Positions 5,829 to 12,536 are shown, counted from the first letter of the stretch. The stretch is 12,536 bases of DNA from Chlamydiota bacterium (GCA_011065065.1 JAAKFL010000035.1:1-12536), one strand, 5' to 3'. Notes: a model not told the origin generated them from the letters alone. Made by a program: numbers and translations.

Positions 5829-6791
5829 ATGACGGTAAAAGACAATGACTATGTAATTTTATCAGGGTCTTCTCATCCATCTCTTGCAAAAGAGATTGCG
5901 AACCATTTGGGGATGGATTTAGGAGAAGTGAATTTAGAGAGGTTTCCTGACAAAGAGATATCCGTTCAGATTCTCGATAGTGTCAGAGGTAAAGATGTTT
6001 TTGTTGTGCAGACCATCGCACTTGAGCCGAATGAATATTTGATGGAATTGCTCATGATGGTGGATGCGTTGAGAAGGGCATCCGCTCGCAACATCATCGC
6101 TGTGATTCCTTATTTTGGGTATGCGCGACAAGACCGTAAAGATAAGCCACGGGTCCCGATTTCAGCGAAACTTGTGGCCAACTTGCTTGAAAAGGCGGGT
6201 GTTGACCGGGTTCTGACGATGGACCTTCACGCTGGCCAGTTACAGGGATTTTTTGATATCCCGGTTGACAATTTAAATTCTATGCCATTGTTGGCAAATG
6301 CATTCAAGAGGCTTGATTTACCCGATGTGGTGATTGTGGCTCCGGATGCAGGAAGTATTAAGTTAGCAAGAGACTACGCCAATTTATTGGGAGTAGATTT
6401 TGCCGTGATCGACAAGATTCGCAGGTGTGCGACTGAAGTGGAGATCACCACCTTAATAGGTGAAATAGAAGGAAAGAATGTTCTTCTCGCTGATGACATG
6501 TGCTCTACAGGTGGCACATTAGTATCAGCCGCGAAAGCGTGCCGAGAGAAGGGGGCTTTAAGGATTTTTTGTTCACTGGCCCACGGATTATTTGTTGGTA
6601 ATTCAGTGGAGCGAGTGGAGGATAGTCCAATTGAAGTTCTTTTGATGAGTAATACGATACCTGTTACTGATCGACTTACAGGGCTGACGAAATATCAGAT
6701 AGTCTCTGTGGGATCTCACTTTGCAGAAGCCATTAACTGCATCAACTCGGCTGGGTCCATTCATTCTCTTTACAGTTATATTGGCGTCTAA
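5829..6791 (+). CDS. prs: Ribose-phosphate pyrophosphokinase (PRPP synthetase)
   Basis: The product is about 320 residues and makes PRPP from ribose 5-phosphate and ATP for nucleotide, His/Trp and NAD synthesis. Signatures are the flexible-loop region YFGYARQDRKDKPR (95-108), DLHAGQLQGFFDIPVDNL (132-149), the APDAGSIKLARDYA segment, and the PRPP loop ADDMCSTGGTL (about 221-231). Most bacterial class I enzymes have DT in place of the ST in that loop; ST is more familiar from archaeal enzymes. The start is uncertain. The ATG at 5829 has GGGG about 6 nt upstream and gives MTVKDNDYVILSGSSHP. An ATG four codons earlier (5817) has no ribosome binding site. It follows tRNA-Gln and may share its transcript. 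Confidence 0.95.
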   Translation: MTVKDNDYVILSGSSHPSLAKEIANHLGMDLGEVNLERFPDKEISVQILDSVRGKDVFVVQTIALEPNEYLMELLMMVDALRRASARNIIAVIPYFGYARQDRKDKPRVPISAKLVANLLEKAGVDRVLTMDLHAGQLQGFFDIPVDNLNSMPLLANAFKRLDLPDVVIVAPDAGSIKLARDYANLLGVDFAVIDKIRRCATEVEITTLIGEIEGKNVLLADDMCSTGGTLVSAAKACREKGALRIFCSLAHGLFVGNSVERVEDSPIEVLLMSNTIPVTDRLTGLTKYQIVSVGSHFAEAINCINSAGSIHSLYSYIGV

Positions 6792-6792
6792 A

Positions 6793-6821
6793 TTGACGTC
6801 AATTGAATGAAAATTTGTAAA
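6793..6821 (+). promoter_or_regulatory. Candidate promoter for the rplY operon with palindromic -35
   Basis: TTGACG (6793-6798) and TGTAAA (6816-6821) are separated by 17 nt, between the prs stop and rplY. The -35 lies in the perfect 14-bp palindrome AATTGACGTCAATT (6791-6804), which begins on the last base of the prs stop codon. A dimeric regulator could bind there, or the symmetry may be chance. Confidence 0.45.
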
Positions 6822-6846
6822 TAATCATCATCCTTTCGGAGGATTT

Positions 6847-7407
6847 ATGAAACTGAACATTATTGAACGTTCTAAAGAAAAAAAACGGGAATCGAATCGA
6901 ATTCGCCGTAGTGGCGACATTCCTGCGGTTTTGTACGGTCGCGGAATAGAATCGGAAACGGTTACGGTGAAAGGCGAAGAATTCGCAGCTACGCTTCGAG
7001 CAATCCCAAAAGGACGCCTATCTACAACAGTATTTACTCTTGTGGGCAAGGCGGGAAAAGAGCGCCGAGCGATTGTCAAAGATATCCAGTATCACTCTAC
7101 GACTTACAATATTCTTCATTTGGACTTTGAGATCCTGGAGAAGGATGTCCGTGTCAATGTGAAGATTCCCATTGAATGTACTGGAGTCCTTGATTGTATC
7201 GGGATTAAACTTGGTGGCGTTTTGCGTCGTGTGATTCGTTATATACAAGTGAATTGTTTGCCAGACGATATTCCGACTGTCTTTGAGGTAGATGTGAAGG
7301 ATCTGGGCGTTAGGCAGTACAGGAAGTTGAAAGATCTGGCTATCCCTGAGAACGTCAGACCTCTTGCCAACCTTGAAGAGGTCGCTGTTGTCATTGCGAT
7401 GAGATAA
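6847..7407 (+). CDS. rplY: 50S ribosomal protein L25/general stress protein Ctc
   Basis: The product is a 186-residue bL25 of the two-domain CTC/TL5 type, which binds 5S rRNA. The N-terminal L25 domain (about 1-90) contains RRSGDIPAVLYGRGIES and ends with VKDIQYHSTTYNILHLDFE. The C-terminal TL5 domain (about 95-186) starts VNVKIPIECTG and contains LGGVLRRVIRYIQVNCLPDD. GGAGG is 4 nt before the ATG. It is the first gene of rplY-pth-rpsF-rpsR-rplI, matching the chlamydial order ctc-pth-rs6-rs18-rl9. Length is in the usual range for the Ctc form. Confidence 0.97.
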   Translation: MKLNIIERSKEKKRESNRIRRSGDIPAVLYGRGIESETVTVKGEEFAATLRAIPKGRLSTTVFTLVGKAGKERRAIVKDIQYHSTTYNILHLDFEILEKDVRVNVKIPIECTGVLDCIGIKLGGVLRRVIRYIQVNCLPDDIPTVFEVDVKDLGVRQYRKLKDLAIPENVRPLANLEEVAVVIAMR

Positions 7408-7409
7408 GT

Positions 7410-8033
7410 ATGGGTGATTCAAAACATAAAGTTTTTGTTGGCTTGGGGAATTTTGGAAAACGTTACCAAAAGACTCGACATAACATTGGCTTTATGGTGA
7501 CCGAACGCTTGTGTGATCGGCATTTCTGGGAGTTGAAAGATGTGCCTCGCTTTAAGGCCAAAGTGGCAAAAGGGGTGATGGATGACAAAACGATCCATAT
7601 CCTGGAACCAGCAACTTATATGAATGCCAGTGGACAGGCATTAAAGCGGTACTTGGATTATTTTCATCTGAGCTCGCAAGATGTTTGTGTGGTCACTGAC
7701 GATATTGCCCTTTCCTTTGGTGAGATGCGTTTGCGCGCCATGGGGAGCTCAGGAGGGCATAACGGATTAAAAAGTATTGAGCAGCATCTGGGCACGCGTC
7801 AATACCCTAGGTTGCGATTGGGAATTGCGGGTGAGCATCATCAGCAACGGGCTCTTGAGGATTATGTCCTAGACGAGTTCTCGCGAGCGGAGAGGGAACA
7901 GTTACCCCTTTTGATTGAAAGTGCCGTTGACGTATTAGAGCGGTTGGTGACGCAAGATATTGAACGTGTGATGAAGGATGTTAATACTAGACAGGAGAAA
8001 GAGAATGAGTCAAACAAAAACAAATCTTTATGA
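7410..8033 (+). CDS. pth: Peptidyl-tRNA hydrolase
   Basis: The product is a 207-residue enzyme that cleaves the ester bond of peptidyl-tRNAs released from stalled ribosomes. Active-site residues are present: N14 and H24 in GLGNFGKRYQKTRHNIGF (11-28), N72 in EPATYMNASG, D97/D98 in VTDDIALSFGEMR, and N118 in SSGGHNGLKS. The normally conserved Pro of GLGNPG is Phe at residue 15, and the usual K/R before PxTYMN is Glu. The start is 2 nt after the rplY stop. The last 29 nt overlap rpsF and encode a Lys/Asn-rich tail. The downstream overlap suggests coupling of rpsF to pth. Confidence 0.97.
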   Translation: MGDSKHKVFVGLGNFGKRYQKTRHNIGFMVTERLCDRHFWELKDVPRFKAKVAKGVMDDKTIHILEPATYMNASGQALKRYLDYFHLSSQDVCVVTDDIALSFGEMRLRAMGSSGGHNGLKSIEQHLGTRQYPRLRLGIAGEHHQQRALEDYVLDEFSRAEREQLPLLIESAVDVLERLVTQDIERVMKDVNTRQEKENESNKNKSL

Positions 8034-8346
8034 AGGTATGTACATCATCAGCTCAACACTGAATGATGATGCACGAAATAAAGCAATGGATAAGATCTTG
8101 GAAGGCATTACGAGTCGTGGCGGTGAAATCATGAAGAATCATGATTTTGGTCGCAGACGTCTTGCTTATGAGATTTGTGGCCATCGTGAAGGTCATTACT
8201 ACGTTATATATTTTAATGTGGATTCACAAGCGATCAAAGAGATGAAATTGGAGTATCGTTTGATGGAGGACCTAGTCCGCCATATGGTGACAACACCACA
8301 GAGTGTTATGGAAAAAATTGAATTTAAGACTTTAGAAAGTGAATAG
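8005..8346 (+). CDS. rpsF: 30S ribosomal protein S6
   Basis: The product is a 113-residue bS6, which pairs with S18 on the small-subunit platform. Landmarks are LYEGMYIISSTLND, FGRRRLAYEICGHREGHYYV and LEYRLMEDLVRHMVTTPQ. The chosen ATG has AGGAGA 6-7 nt upstream. An earlier in-frame ATG (7978) lies deeper in pth and would add a non-homologous MLILDRRKR. Gene order rpsF-rpsR-rplI is conserved across most bacteria. Confidence 0.97.
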   Translation: MSQTKTNLYEGMYIISSTLNDDARNKAMDKILEGITSRGGEIMKNHDFGRRRLAYEICGHREGHYYVIYFNVDSQAIKEMKLEYRLMEDLVRHMVTTPQSVMEKIEFKTLESE

Positions 8347-8357
8347 GAGATGTGTTC

Positions 8358-8615
8358 ATGACTATGAGATCTATGAGAGCTAGAGGATCTACAATGGCTC
8401 GAGCAAAGAAAAAGAAGCGATGTCCTTTTACTGCATCAGGGATTCAGGAAATTGACTACAAGGATGTCGATACGTTGAAGAAATTTATCACAGATCGAGG
8501 TAAAATTCTTCCCCGTCGTATTACTGGAGTGTCCGCGTGGCACCAAAAACTATTGTCAAATGCGATTAAAAAAGCGCGAAACGTGGCCCTAGTGCCATTC
8601 GTGGACCGTGCGTAA
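8358..8615 (+). CDS. rpsR: 30S ribosomal protein S18
   Basis: The product is an 85-residue bS18. The conserved core reads KKRCPFTASG, IDYKDVDTLKKFITDRGKIL and PRRITGVSAWHQKLLSNAIK, ending ALVPFVDRA. Start choice: ATG at 8358 has AGGAG 8 nt upstream. GTG at 8352 is too close to that site. An internal ATG at 8394 (MARAKKKKRCPF) also has AGAGGA upstream and would give a 73-residue protein. The basic N-terminal extension (MTMRSMRARGSTMARAKKKK) varies in this family, so either of the two ATGs is possible. Confidence 0.95.
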   Translation: MTMRSMRARGSTMARAKKKKRCPFTASGIQEIDYKDVDTLKKFITDRGKILPRRITGVSAWHQKLLSNAIKKARNVALVPFVDRA

Positions 8616-8629
8616 AGGAGACGTTGAAT

Positions 8630-9190
8630 ATGACAAAAGCTGCAAGCAACCGAACAAAGTTATTACTGATCGGTGACGTAGAAGATTTGGGCAGTAGTGG
8701 TGAAGTGGTTGATGTGAAACCAGGTTATGCAAGAAATTTTTTGCTGCCTAAAGGTTATGCTGTAAACGCAGATAAACACACTTTAAGAATGCAAGATCGG
8801 CTTCAAGAAGAGCGTGCGAAACAGTCAATTGGAGATAAGAAGGATTCTGAGCAACTTGCAAAATCTCTTGAAGGAGTCACTTTATCCACTGTGGTGAAGG
8901 TCGATCCAGAGGGGCATATGTTTGGATCTGTCTCTCAATTGGATATTACGCATCTGTTGGCTGAGGAAAAGGGAATTACCATCACAAAAAAGATGGTCCT
9001 TTTAGCTCATCCCATTAAAGAAACAGGTGTCTATACGATTGAATTGAAACTGAAAGAAGATGTGAAGGCTGAATTCACATTGAAAGTGGTTCCTGACAGA
9101 GTTGTCGAAGCGCCAATTTCAGATGTTGTGAAACCAATTGAACCAATCGAAGAGCCAAAGGAAGAGCCTTCTGAAGCTGAAGAATCATAA
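8630..9190 (+). CDS. rplI: 50S ribosomal protein L9
   Basis: The product is a 186-residue bL9, a two-domain protein reaching out from the L1-stalk region. The N-domain has LLLIGDVEDLGSSGEVVDVK and PGYARNFLLPKGYAV. A helical linker (about 50-80) follows, and then the C-domain with EGHMFGSVSQLDITHLL. The last roughly 25 residues (VVKPIEPIEEPKEEPSEAEE) form an acidic Pro/Glu tail beyond the usual family end. ATG at 8630 has AAGGAG at 9-10 nt; TTG at 8624 is too close to that site. It is the last ribosomal gene before the terminator at 9198. Confidence 0.97.
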   Translation: MTKAASNRTKLLLIGDVEDLGSSGEVVDVKPGYARNFLLPKGYAVNADKHTLRMQDRLQEERAKQSIGDKKDSEQLAKSLEGVTLSTVVKVDPEGHMFGSVSQLDITHLLAEEKGITITKKMVLLAHPIKETGVYTIELKLKEDVKAEFTLKVVPDRVVEAPISDVVKPIEPIEEPKEEPSEAEES

Positions 9191-9197
9191 TATTTTG

Positions 9198-9231
9198 ATG
9201 TCGGATACCGATATAGTCCGGCATTTTTTTT
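9198..9231 (+). terminator. Rho-independent terminator after rplI
   Basis: ATGTCGGA (9198-9205) pairs with TCCGGCAT (9217-9224), 8 bp including one G-U pair, with an 11-nt loop and an uninterrupted run of 8 T (9224-9231). The ispE ribosome binding site GGAG (9232-9235) begins at the very next base, so readthrough at this point would control ispE-hldD-hldE expression. Confidence 0.85.
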
Positions 9232-9242
9232 GGAGTTTTTGA

Positions 9243-10061
9243 ATGATGACTCTGGGTTTCCGTTCACCTGCAAAAATCAATCTTTTCCTTCATATCCACT
9301 CCAAACGCCCCGACGGCTATCATGAGCTTTCTTCGCTTATCCAATCGGTCACTCTTTTTGACATGGTGACTTTGAATCATAGTCAGTCGGATCAGTTCTC
9401 TTGCTCGGAAAAATCCTTAGAAAATCATGATAATCTGGTCATTAAAGCTCGTGAGCTTTTTCGGAAAAAATCTGGATTGTCAGATGCCGTATCCATTCAT
9501 TTGATTAAAAATATTCCGACGGAAGCGGGATTGGGCGGAGGAAGCAGCAATGCTGCGACGGTTCTTTGGGGTCTCAATCAATTATTTCGACAACCATTCA
9601 GTGAAGCTGAATTGCAGGAAATGTCAGCTGAATTGGGTTCGGATGTCCCTTTCTTCTTTTCTTTGGGGACGGCTTTTTGCCGGGGAAGAGGAGAAATCGT
9701 GCAAAATATTGAGTCCCTACCTCTCCAATATTTTAATATCTATAAGCCACAGACTTCTCTCAGCACAAAAGATGTGTTTGAAACCCTTTCAATTCCCGAC
9801 AGATCCATTCAAGCTTCTGAAACGACATTGAATCACTTTTTAGAAGGGAAAGTTTGTTATGAAAATGATTTAGAGTTGGTGGCTTTTCAATTGAAACCTG
9901 AACTGCTTTGGTTGAAAAAGGAATTGCAGTCCTTTTATTCCCACGTGTTGATGAGCGGTGCAGGGTCGTCGTTTTTCTGTATTGGGAAAAAGAAGGGAAC
10001 ACTTGAAATGCCCCGATGGTCAGTCTGTCAAGTGAATCGAAAAGTAGGAGAGTGGTATTGA
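9243..10061 (+). CDS. ispE: 4-diphosphocytidyl-2-C-methyl-D-erythritol kinase
   Basis: The product is a 272-residue GHMP-family kinase that phosphorylates CDP-ME in the non-mevalonate (MEP) isoprenoid pathway. Evidence: SPAKINLFLHI with the substrate-binding Lys11, RPDGYHELSS, the ATP glycine loop PTEAGLGGGSSNAA (92-105), the catalytic Asp134 in GSDVPFFF, and the third motif MSGAGSSFF (237-245), with YENDLE before it. Length is slightly short but complete. GGAG lies 7 nt before the first of two adjacent ATGs (9243, 9246). No room exists for a promoter between the rplI terminator and this gene. The rplI-ispE adjacency is also chlamydial (CT803-CT804). Confidence 0.96.
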   Translation: MMTLGFRSPAKINLFLHIHSKRPDGYHELSSLIQSVTLFDMVTLNHSQSDQFSCSEKSLENHDNLVIKARELFRKKSGLSDAVSIHLIKNIPTEAGLGGGSSNAATVLWGLNQLFRQPFSEAELQEMSAELGSDVPFFFSLGTAFCRGRGEIVQNIESLPLQYFNIYKPQTSLSTKDVFETLSIPDRSIQASETTLNHFLEGKVCYENDLELVAFQLKPELLWLKKELQSFYSHVLMSGAGSSFFCIGKKKGTLEMPRWSVCQVNRKVGEWY

Positions 10062-10064
10062 ATT

Positions 10065-11048
10065 ATGAAAATGTTTAAAGATCAATATATTGTTGTGACT
10101 GGGGGAGCAGGGTTCATCGGCTCATGTGTGATTCGCACTCTCAACGACAGAGGTTATGATAACATCATTGTTGTCGATGATTTCGGGACTGATGAAAGAT
10201 GGAAGAATCTCGTGGGAAAGAAATATGCGGAAATGGTATCGCCAAGGGAAATTTTCACCTGGCTTGAAGGGAAAGAGTCTTTGATTGAGGCTTTTATCCA
10301 TTTAGGAGCCTGTTCCAGCACTGTAGAACGGGATGCTTCTTTTCTTTTTGAGAATAATTATCGGTTTACTGTCCGTCTTGCGGAATATGCACTAGAAAAC
10401 GATCACCGTTTTATTTACGCCTCCTCAGCTGCTACATATGGCGATGGAAGCGAAGGGTTCTCTGATGATCATTCAGAATTGGAAAGATTCCGTCCCCTCA
10501 ATATGTATGGGTACTCCAAACATATGTTCGACCTTTGGTTGAAAAACCAGGGGCTGTTGGAGAAGGTGTGCGGTCTGAAATATTTTAATGTTTTTGGACC
10601 CAATGAGTACCATAAGGAAAGAATGGCCTCAGCAATTTTTCACTTCAAATCTCAAATCCAGAATACAGGAGAGGTTCGTCTCTTTAAGTCCGATGATTCG
10701 AAATATCGAGACGGGGGTCAGTTACGCGATTTTATTTATGTGAAAGATGCTGCGCGATTGACTTGTGATTTGTTAAACCATGAAGCATATGGAATTTTTA
10801 ATATCGGCACAGGCCAACCCAACACATGGAATACTCTTTCTTCCTCAGTCTTCAAAGGGCTGGACAAACCAGAAAAAATCCAATACATTGACCTTCCAAG
10901 CGATTTAATTGGAAAATATCAAAATTATACCTGTGCAGATGTGGGGAAACTCGCTACTGTTCTTAGTGATAAGCTTAACTTTACTCCGTTTGAAGATGGA
11001 GTTGTGAATTATGTGAGTCAATATCTGGCTCCGAAAAAATATTGGTGA
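10065..11048 (+). CDS. hldD: ADP-L-glycero-D-manno-heptose 6-epimerase
   Basis: The product is a 327-residue extended SDR that converts ADP-D-glycero-D-manno-heptose to the L,D form used in LPS inner core. Evidence: NAD(P)-binding TGGAGFIGS (12-20), the HldD-typical IHLGACSST (78-86), the SSAATYG segment (120-126), the catalytic YxxxK in MYGYSK (Y148, K152), and the family block FNVFGPNEYHKERMASAIFH. Length is usual. It starts 3 nt after the ispE stop and its stop overlaps the start of hldE. No strong ribosome binding site is seen (AGGAG lies 14 nt upstream), so coupling is likely. A UDP-glucose-4-epimerase-like role is less likely given the HldD-specific blocks. Confidence 0.95.
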   Translation: MKMFKDQYIVVTGGAGFIGSCVIRTLNDRGYDNIIVVDDFGTDERWKNLVGKKYAEMVSPREIFTWLEGKESLIEAFIHLGACSSTVERDASFLFENNYRFTVRLAEYALENDHRFIYASSAATYGDGSEGFSDDHSELERFRPLNMYGYSKHMFDLWLKNQGLLEKVCGLKYFNVFGPNEYHKERMASAIFHFKSQIQNTGEVRLFKSDDSKYRDGGQLRDFIYVKDAARLTCDLLNHEAYGIFNIGTGQPNTWNTLSSSVFKGLDKPEKIQYIDLPSDLIGKYQNYTCADVGKLATVLSDKLNFTPFEDGVVNYVSQYLAPKKYW

Positions 11049-12367
11049 TGGAGATGAAACTATCTGGAATCTTTAGTCAAATTTCTCAGGAAAAGGTCTT
11101 GGTAGCAGGAGACTTTCTCTTAGATACCTATACGATGGGAAGCACGAGCAGGATTTCTCCTGAGGCTCCCGTCCCAGTTGTCCATGTCAATGAAGTGAGT
11201 CATCGTCCGGGTGGAGCGGGTAACGTCGCCCTCAATATGATCTCATTAGGATTAAAAGTGGTCACGTTAGGGAGGATTGGCAAAGATGAGTCTGGAGATC
11301 TTTTGCTACGGGAATTAGAAAGCGAAGGTATAGAAACAAGAGGTTTGCTGACTCAAAAGTCCTATAAGACCCCTATTAAGAATCGCGTGATCGCTTCCAA
11401 TCAACAGATGTTACGGATTGATTTTGAAGAACTTGTGCCGATTGCTGAGGATTTAGAAAACGAAGTGATCGATCAAATCCCATCTCTGTTAGAAGAAGTT
11501 AAAGTTGTGGCGATTTCTGATTATGGAAAAGGATTCTTGTCGCGCCGTGTCCTTTCAGCCTTAATCACTCAGGCGAGAGAAATGGGAATTCCTGTCATTA
11601 CAGATCCTAAGGGCGCTGATTTTTCAAAATATGCAAAATCGACTCTTCTAAAGCCGAATTACAAGGAGACATTAATCGCTTCCGGTTTGGATGAGGGAAC
11701 AGACATCGACTTAGTGGGACAAACAGTTTTACAAAGATCACTTTGCGACGAGCTGTTGATTACCAGATCGGAAAAGGGGATATCTTACTTTCCTAAACAG
11801 GGATGTCGGAAAGATTTTTCGGTGAAAGTGCGTCAGGTGAAAGATGTGACAGGTGCAGGGGACACAGTTCTTTCCGTATTAACTTTTTGTATCGCAAATA
11901 ATTTCTCTATGAATATAGCCTGTCGTTTGTCGAATATTGCCGCTGGTTTGGCGATCGAGGTGCTGGGTTGTGCTCGGATTACCTTACAGGATTTAGCCCA
12001 TAGATTGCTTGAGGAGGATGTCGAGAATAAAGTATTCGGAGATGATCATCTTTATGCTCTTCAGGAAGTGTTGAGAGGGCGAGGATTGACCTTGTTGGGT
12101 CTGGAAGAAGACACACAACTCTCAATAAAGCTTCTTCAAACAATTCGGATGCTTTCGGTGACGGACCGAGATCTCTTGATTTACTTAAGGGACGGGTCGC
12201 CATGTGAGGAATTGGTTTATATCTTAACATCCTTGAAGGATGTCGATTATATCATTCACAACAATGAAAGTTTTCGAAAATTATGTCAGATGGTTAAGCC
12301 GTCTGATGTGTACGTCTTTGGTCAATCGGAGTTGAAGAAGATTGATCAGGTTTCCCTTTTGCTTTAA
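11048..12367 (+). CDS. hldE: HldE-type heptose-7-phosphate kinase with degenerate nucleotidyltransferase domain
   Basis: The product is about 439 residues. The N-terminal 320 residues are a ribokinase-fold D-beta-D-heptose-7-phosphate kinase: VLVAGDFLLDTYTMG, RISPEAPVPVVHV, RPGGAGNVALN, ISDYGKGFLS, ITDPKGADFSKY, LLKPNYKE and the catalytic-base motif DVTGAGDTVLSVL. In E. coli HldE a second domain with FTNGCFDxLHxGH adenylylates heptose-1-phosphate. Here the tail keeps domain-like spacing (DRDLLIYLRDGSPCEELVYI, LKDVDYIIHNNESFR, MVKPSDVYVFG), but the NGCFD and HxGH residues are missing. Kinase activity is expected; adenylyltransferase activity is doubtful. ATG at 11048 overlaps the hldD stop by one base (TGATG). 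TTG and GTG lie just upstream. Confidence 0.9.
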   Translation: MEMKLSGIFSQISQEKVLVAGDFLLDTYTMGSTSRISPEAPVPVVHVNEVSHRPGGAGNVALNMISLGLKVVTLGRIGKDESGDLLLRELESEGIETRGLLTQKSYKTPIKNRVIASNQQMLRIDFEELVPIAEDLENEVIDQIPSLLEEVKVVAISDYGKGFLSRRVLSALITQAREMGIPVITDPKGADFSKYAKSTLLKPNYKETLIASGLDEGTDIDLVGQTVLQRSLCDELLITRSEKGISYFPKQGCRKDFSVKVRQVKDVTGAGDTVLSVLTFCIANNFSMNIACRLSNIAAGLAIEVLGCARITLQDLAHRLLEEDVENKVFGDDHLYALQEVLRGRGLTLLGLEEDTQLSIKLLQTIRMLSVTDRDLLIYLRDGSPCEELVYILTSLKDVDYIIHNNESFRKLCQMVKPSDVYVFGQSELKKIDQVSLLL

Positions 12368-12420
12368 AAACTTCTTGGAGCCCCGAGTGGCTATCGCCGC
12401 TAATATCATGAAGTAATCAA

Positions 12421-12536
12421 TTCGTGCCCGTGCCCGTGCCCGTGCCCGTGCCCGTGCCCGTGCCCGTGCCCGTGCCCGTGCCCGTGCCCGTGCCCGTGCC
12501 CGTGCCCGTGCCCGTGCCCGTGCCCGTGCCCGTGCC
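12421..12536. repeat. (CCCGTG)n hexanucleotide array at the window edge
   Basis: Eighteen perfect tandem copies of CCCGTG run from 12427 to 12534, preceded by a degenerate TTCGTG and cut off by the window end (CC at 12535-12536). The array is 5/6 G+C in an otherwise AT-leaning region. The complementary strand reads (GGGCAC)n, that is, G3 tracts with 3-nt spacers, a canonical G-quadruplex pattern. The stretch 12368-12420 between hldE and the array holds no gene. AGTGGC/GCCGCT at 12384-12399 could form a weak 6-bp hairpin without a U-tract. Confidence 0.95.

Noticed and set aside
7018..7422. Minus-strand 134-residue open frame opposite rplY
   Set aside because: It is antisense to a certain L25 gene, its composition is shadow-like and it has no recognisable motif.
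9031..9273. Minus-strand Ser/Thr-rich open frame over the rplI tail and terminator
   Set aside because: Its composition is explained by the complement of the Glu/Pro/Lys-rich L9 tail, and it crosses the terminator hairpin.
12384..12399. Terminator after hldE (AGTGGC/GCCGCT)
   Set aside because: The stem is only 6 bp with a G-U pair and no U-tract follows, so it is not supportable as a terminator.
12427..12536. Possible CRISPR array
   Set aside because: The repeats are contiguous 6-mers with no spacers, and no cas gene is present.

Overview
The window looks like chromosomal DNA from a member of the Chlamydiota, most likely an environmental (amoeba- or arthropod-associated) lineage rather than Chlamydia itself. 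Two gene blocks support this. The first is rnpA-rpmH divergent from rpmJ-rpsN. The second is rplY-pth-rpsF-rpsR-rplI-ispE. As I recall, both match the C. trachomatis orders CT784-CT787 and CT799-CT804. The cysteine-free L36 also fits. The ADP-heptose genes hldD and hldE point away from Chlamydia, whose LPS core carries only Kdo. The species cannot be named from the sequence alone.

Layout. Positions 1-187 hold a degenerate repeat and no gene. A minus-strand SDR-type TIGR01777 oxidoreductase (188-1072) is followed by a repeat-rich intergenic stretch. A tightly overlapping minus-strand unit, rpmH > rnpA > uvrD, reads leftward from about 3833 to 1377. rpmJ and rpsN read rightward from a good sigma-70-type promoter and end at a hairpin shared with a convergent membrane/GYF_2 protein (4513-4926). 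A divergent spacer then carries an 85-bp perfect-arm palindrome, followed by an Asp23/Gls24-family gene, a 9-bp tandem array, tRNA-Gln(UUG) and prs. The rplY-pth-rpsF-rpsR-rplI operon ends at a strong terminator whose U-tract touches the ribosome binding site of ispE. ispE, hldD and hldE follow closely. The window ends inside a (CCCGTG)n array.

How the genes work together. Most of the window is translation: L34, L36, S14, L25, S6, S18, L9, peptidyl-tRNA hydrolase, RNase P protein and a tRNA. Added to this are DNA repair (UvrD), nucleotide supply (PRPP synthetase), isoprenoid synthesis (IspE) and LPS heptose synthesis (HldD/HldE).

I see no defence system, prophage, CRISPR array or complete transposon. 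The points most worth a second look are: the 38-bp-stem palindrome between divergent genes, whose arms carry outward TTGACA boxes; an HldE whose C-terminal nucleotidyltransferase half has lost its catalytic motif; and an rnpA that has no ATG/GTG/TTG and probably starts at ATT inside rpmH. The repeats at both window edges suggest the window is a whole contig broken at repeats.
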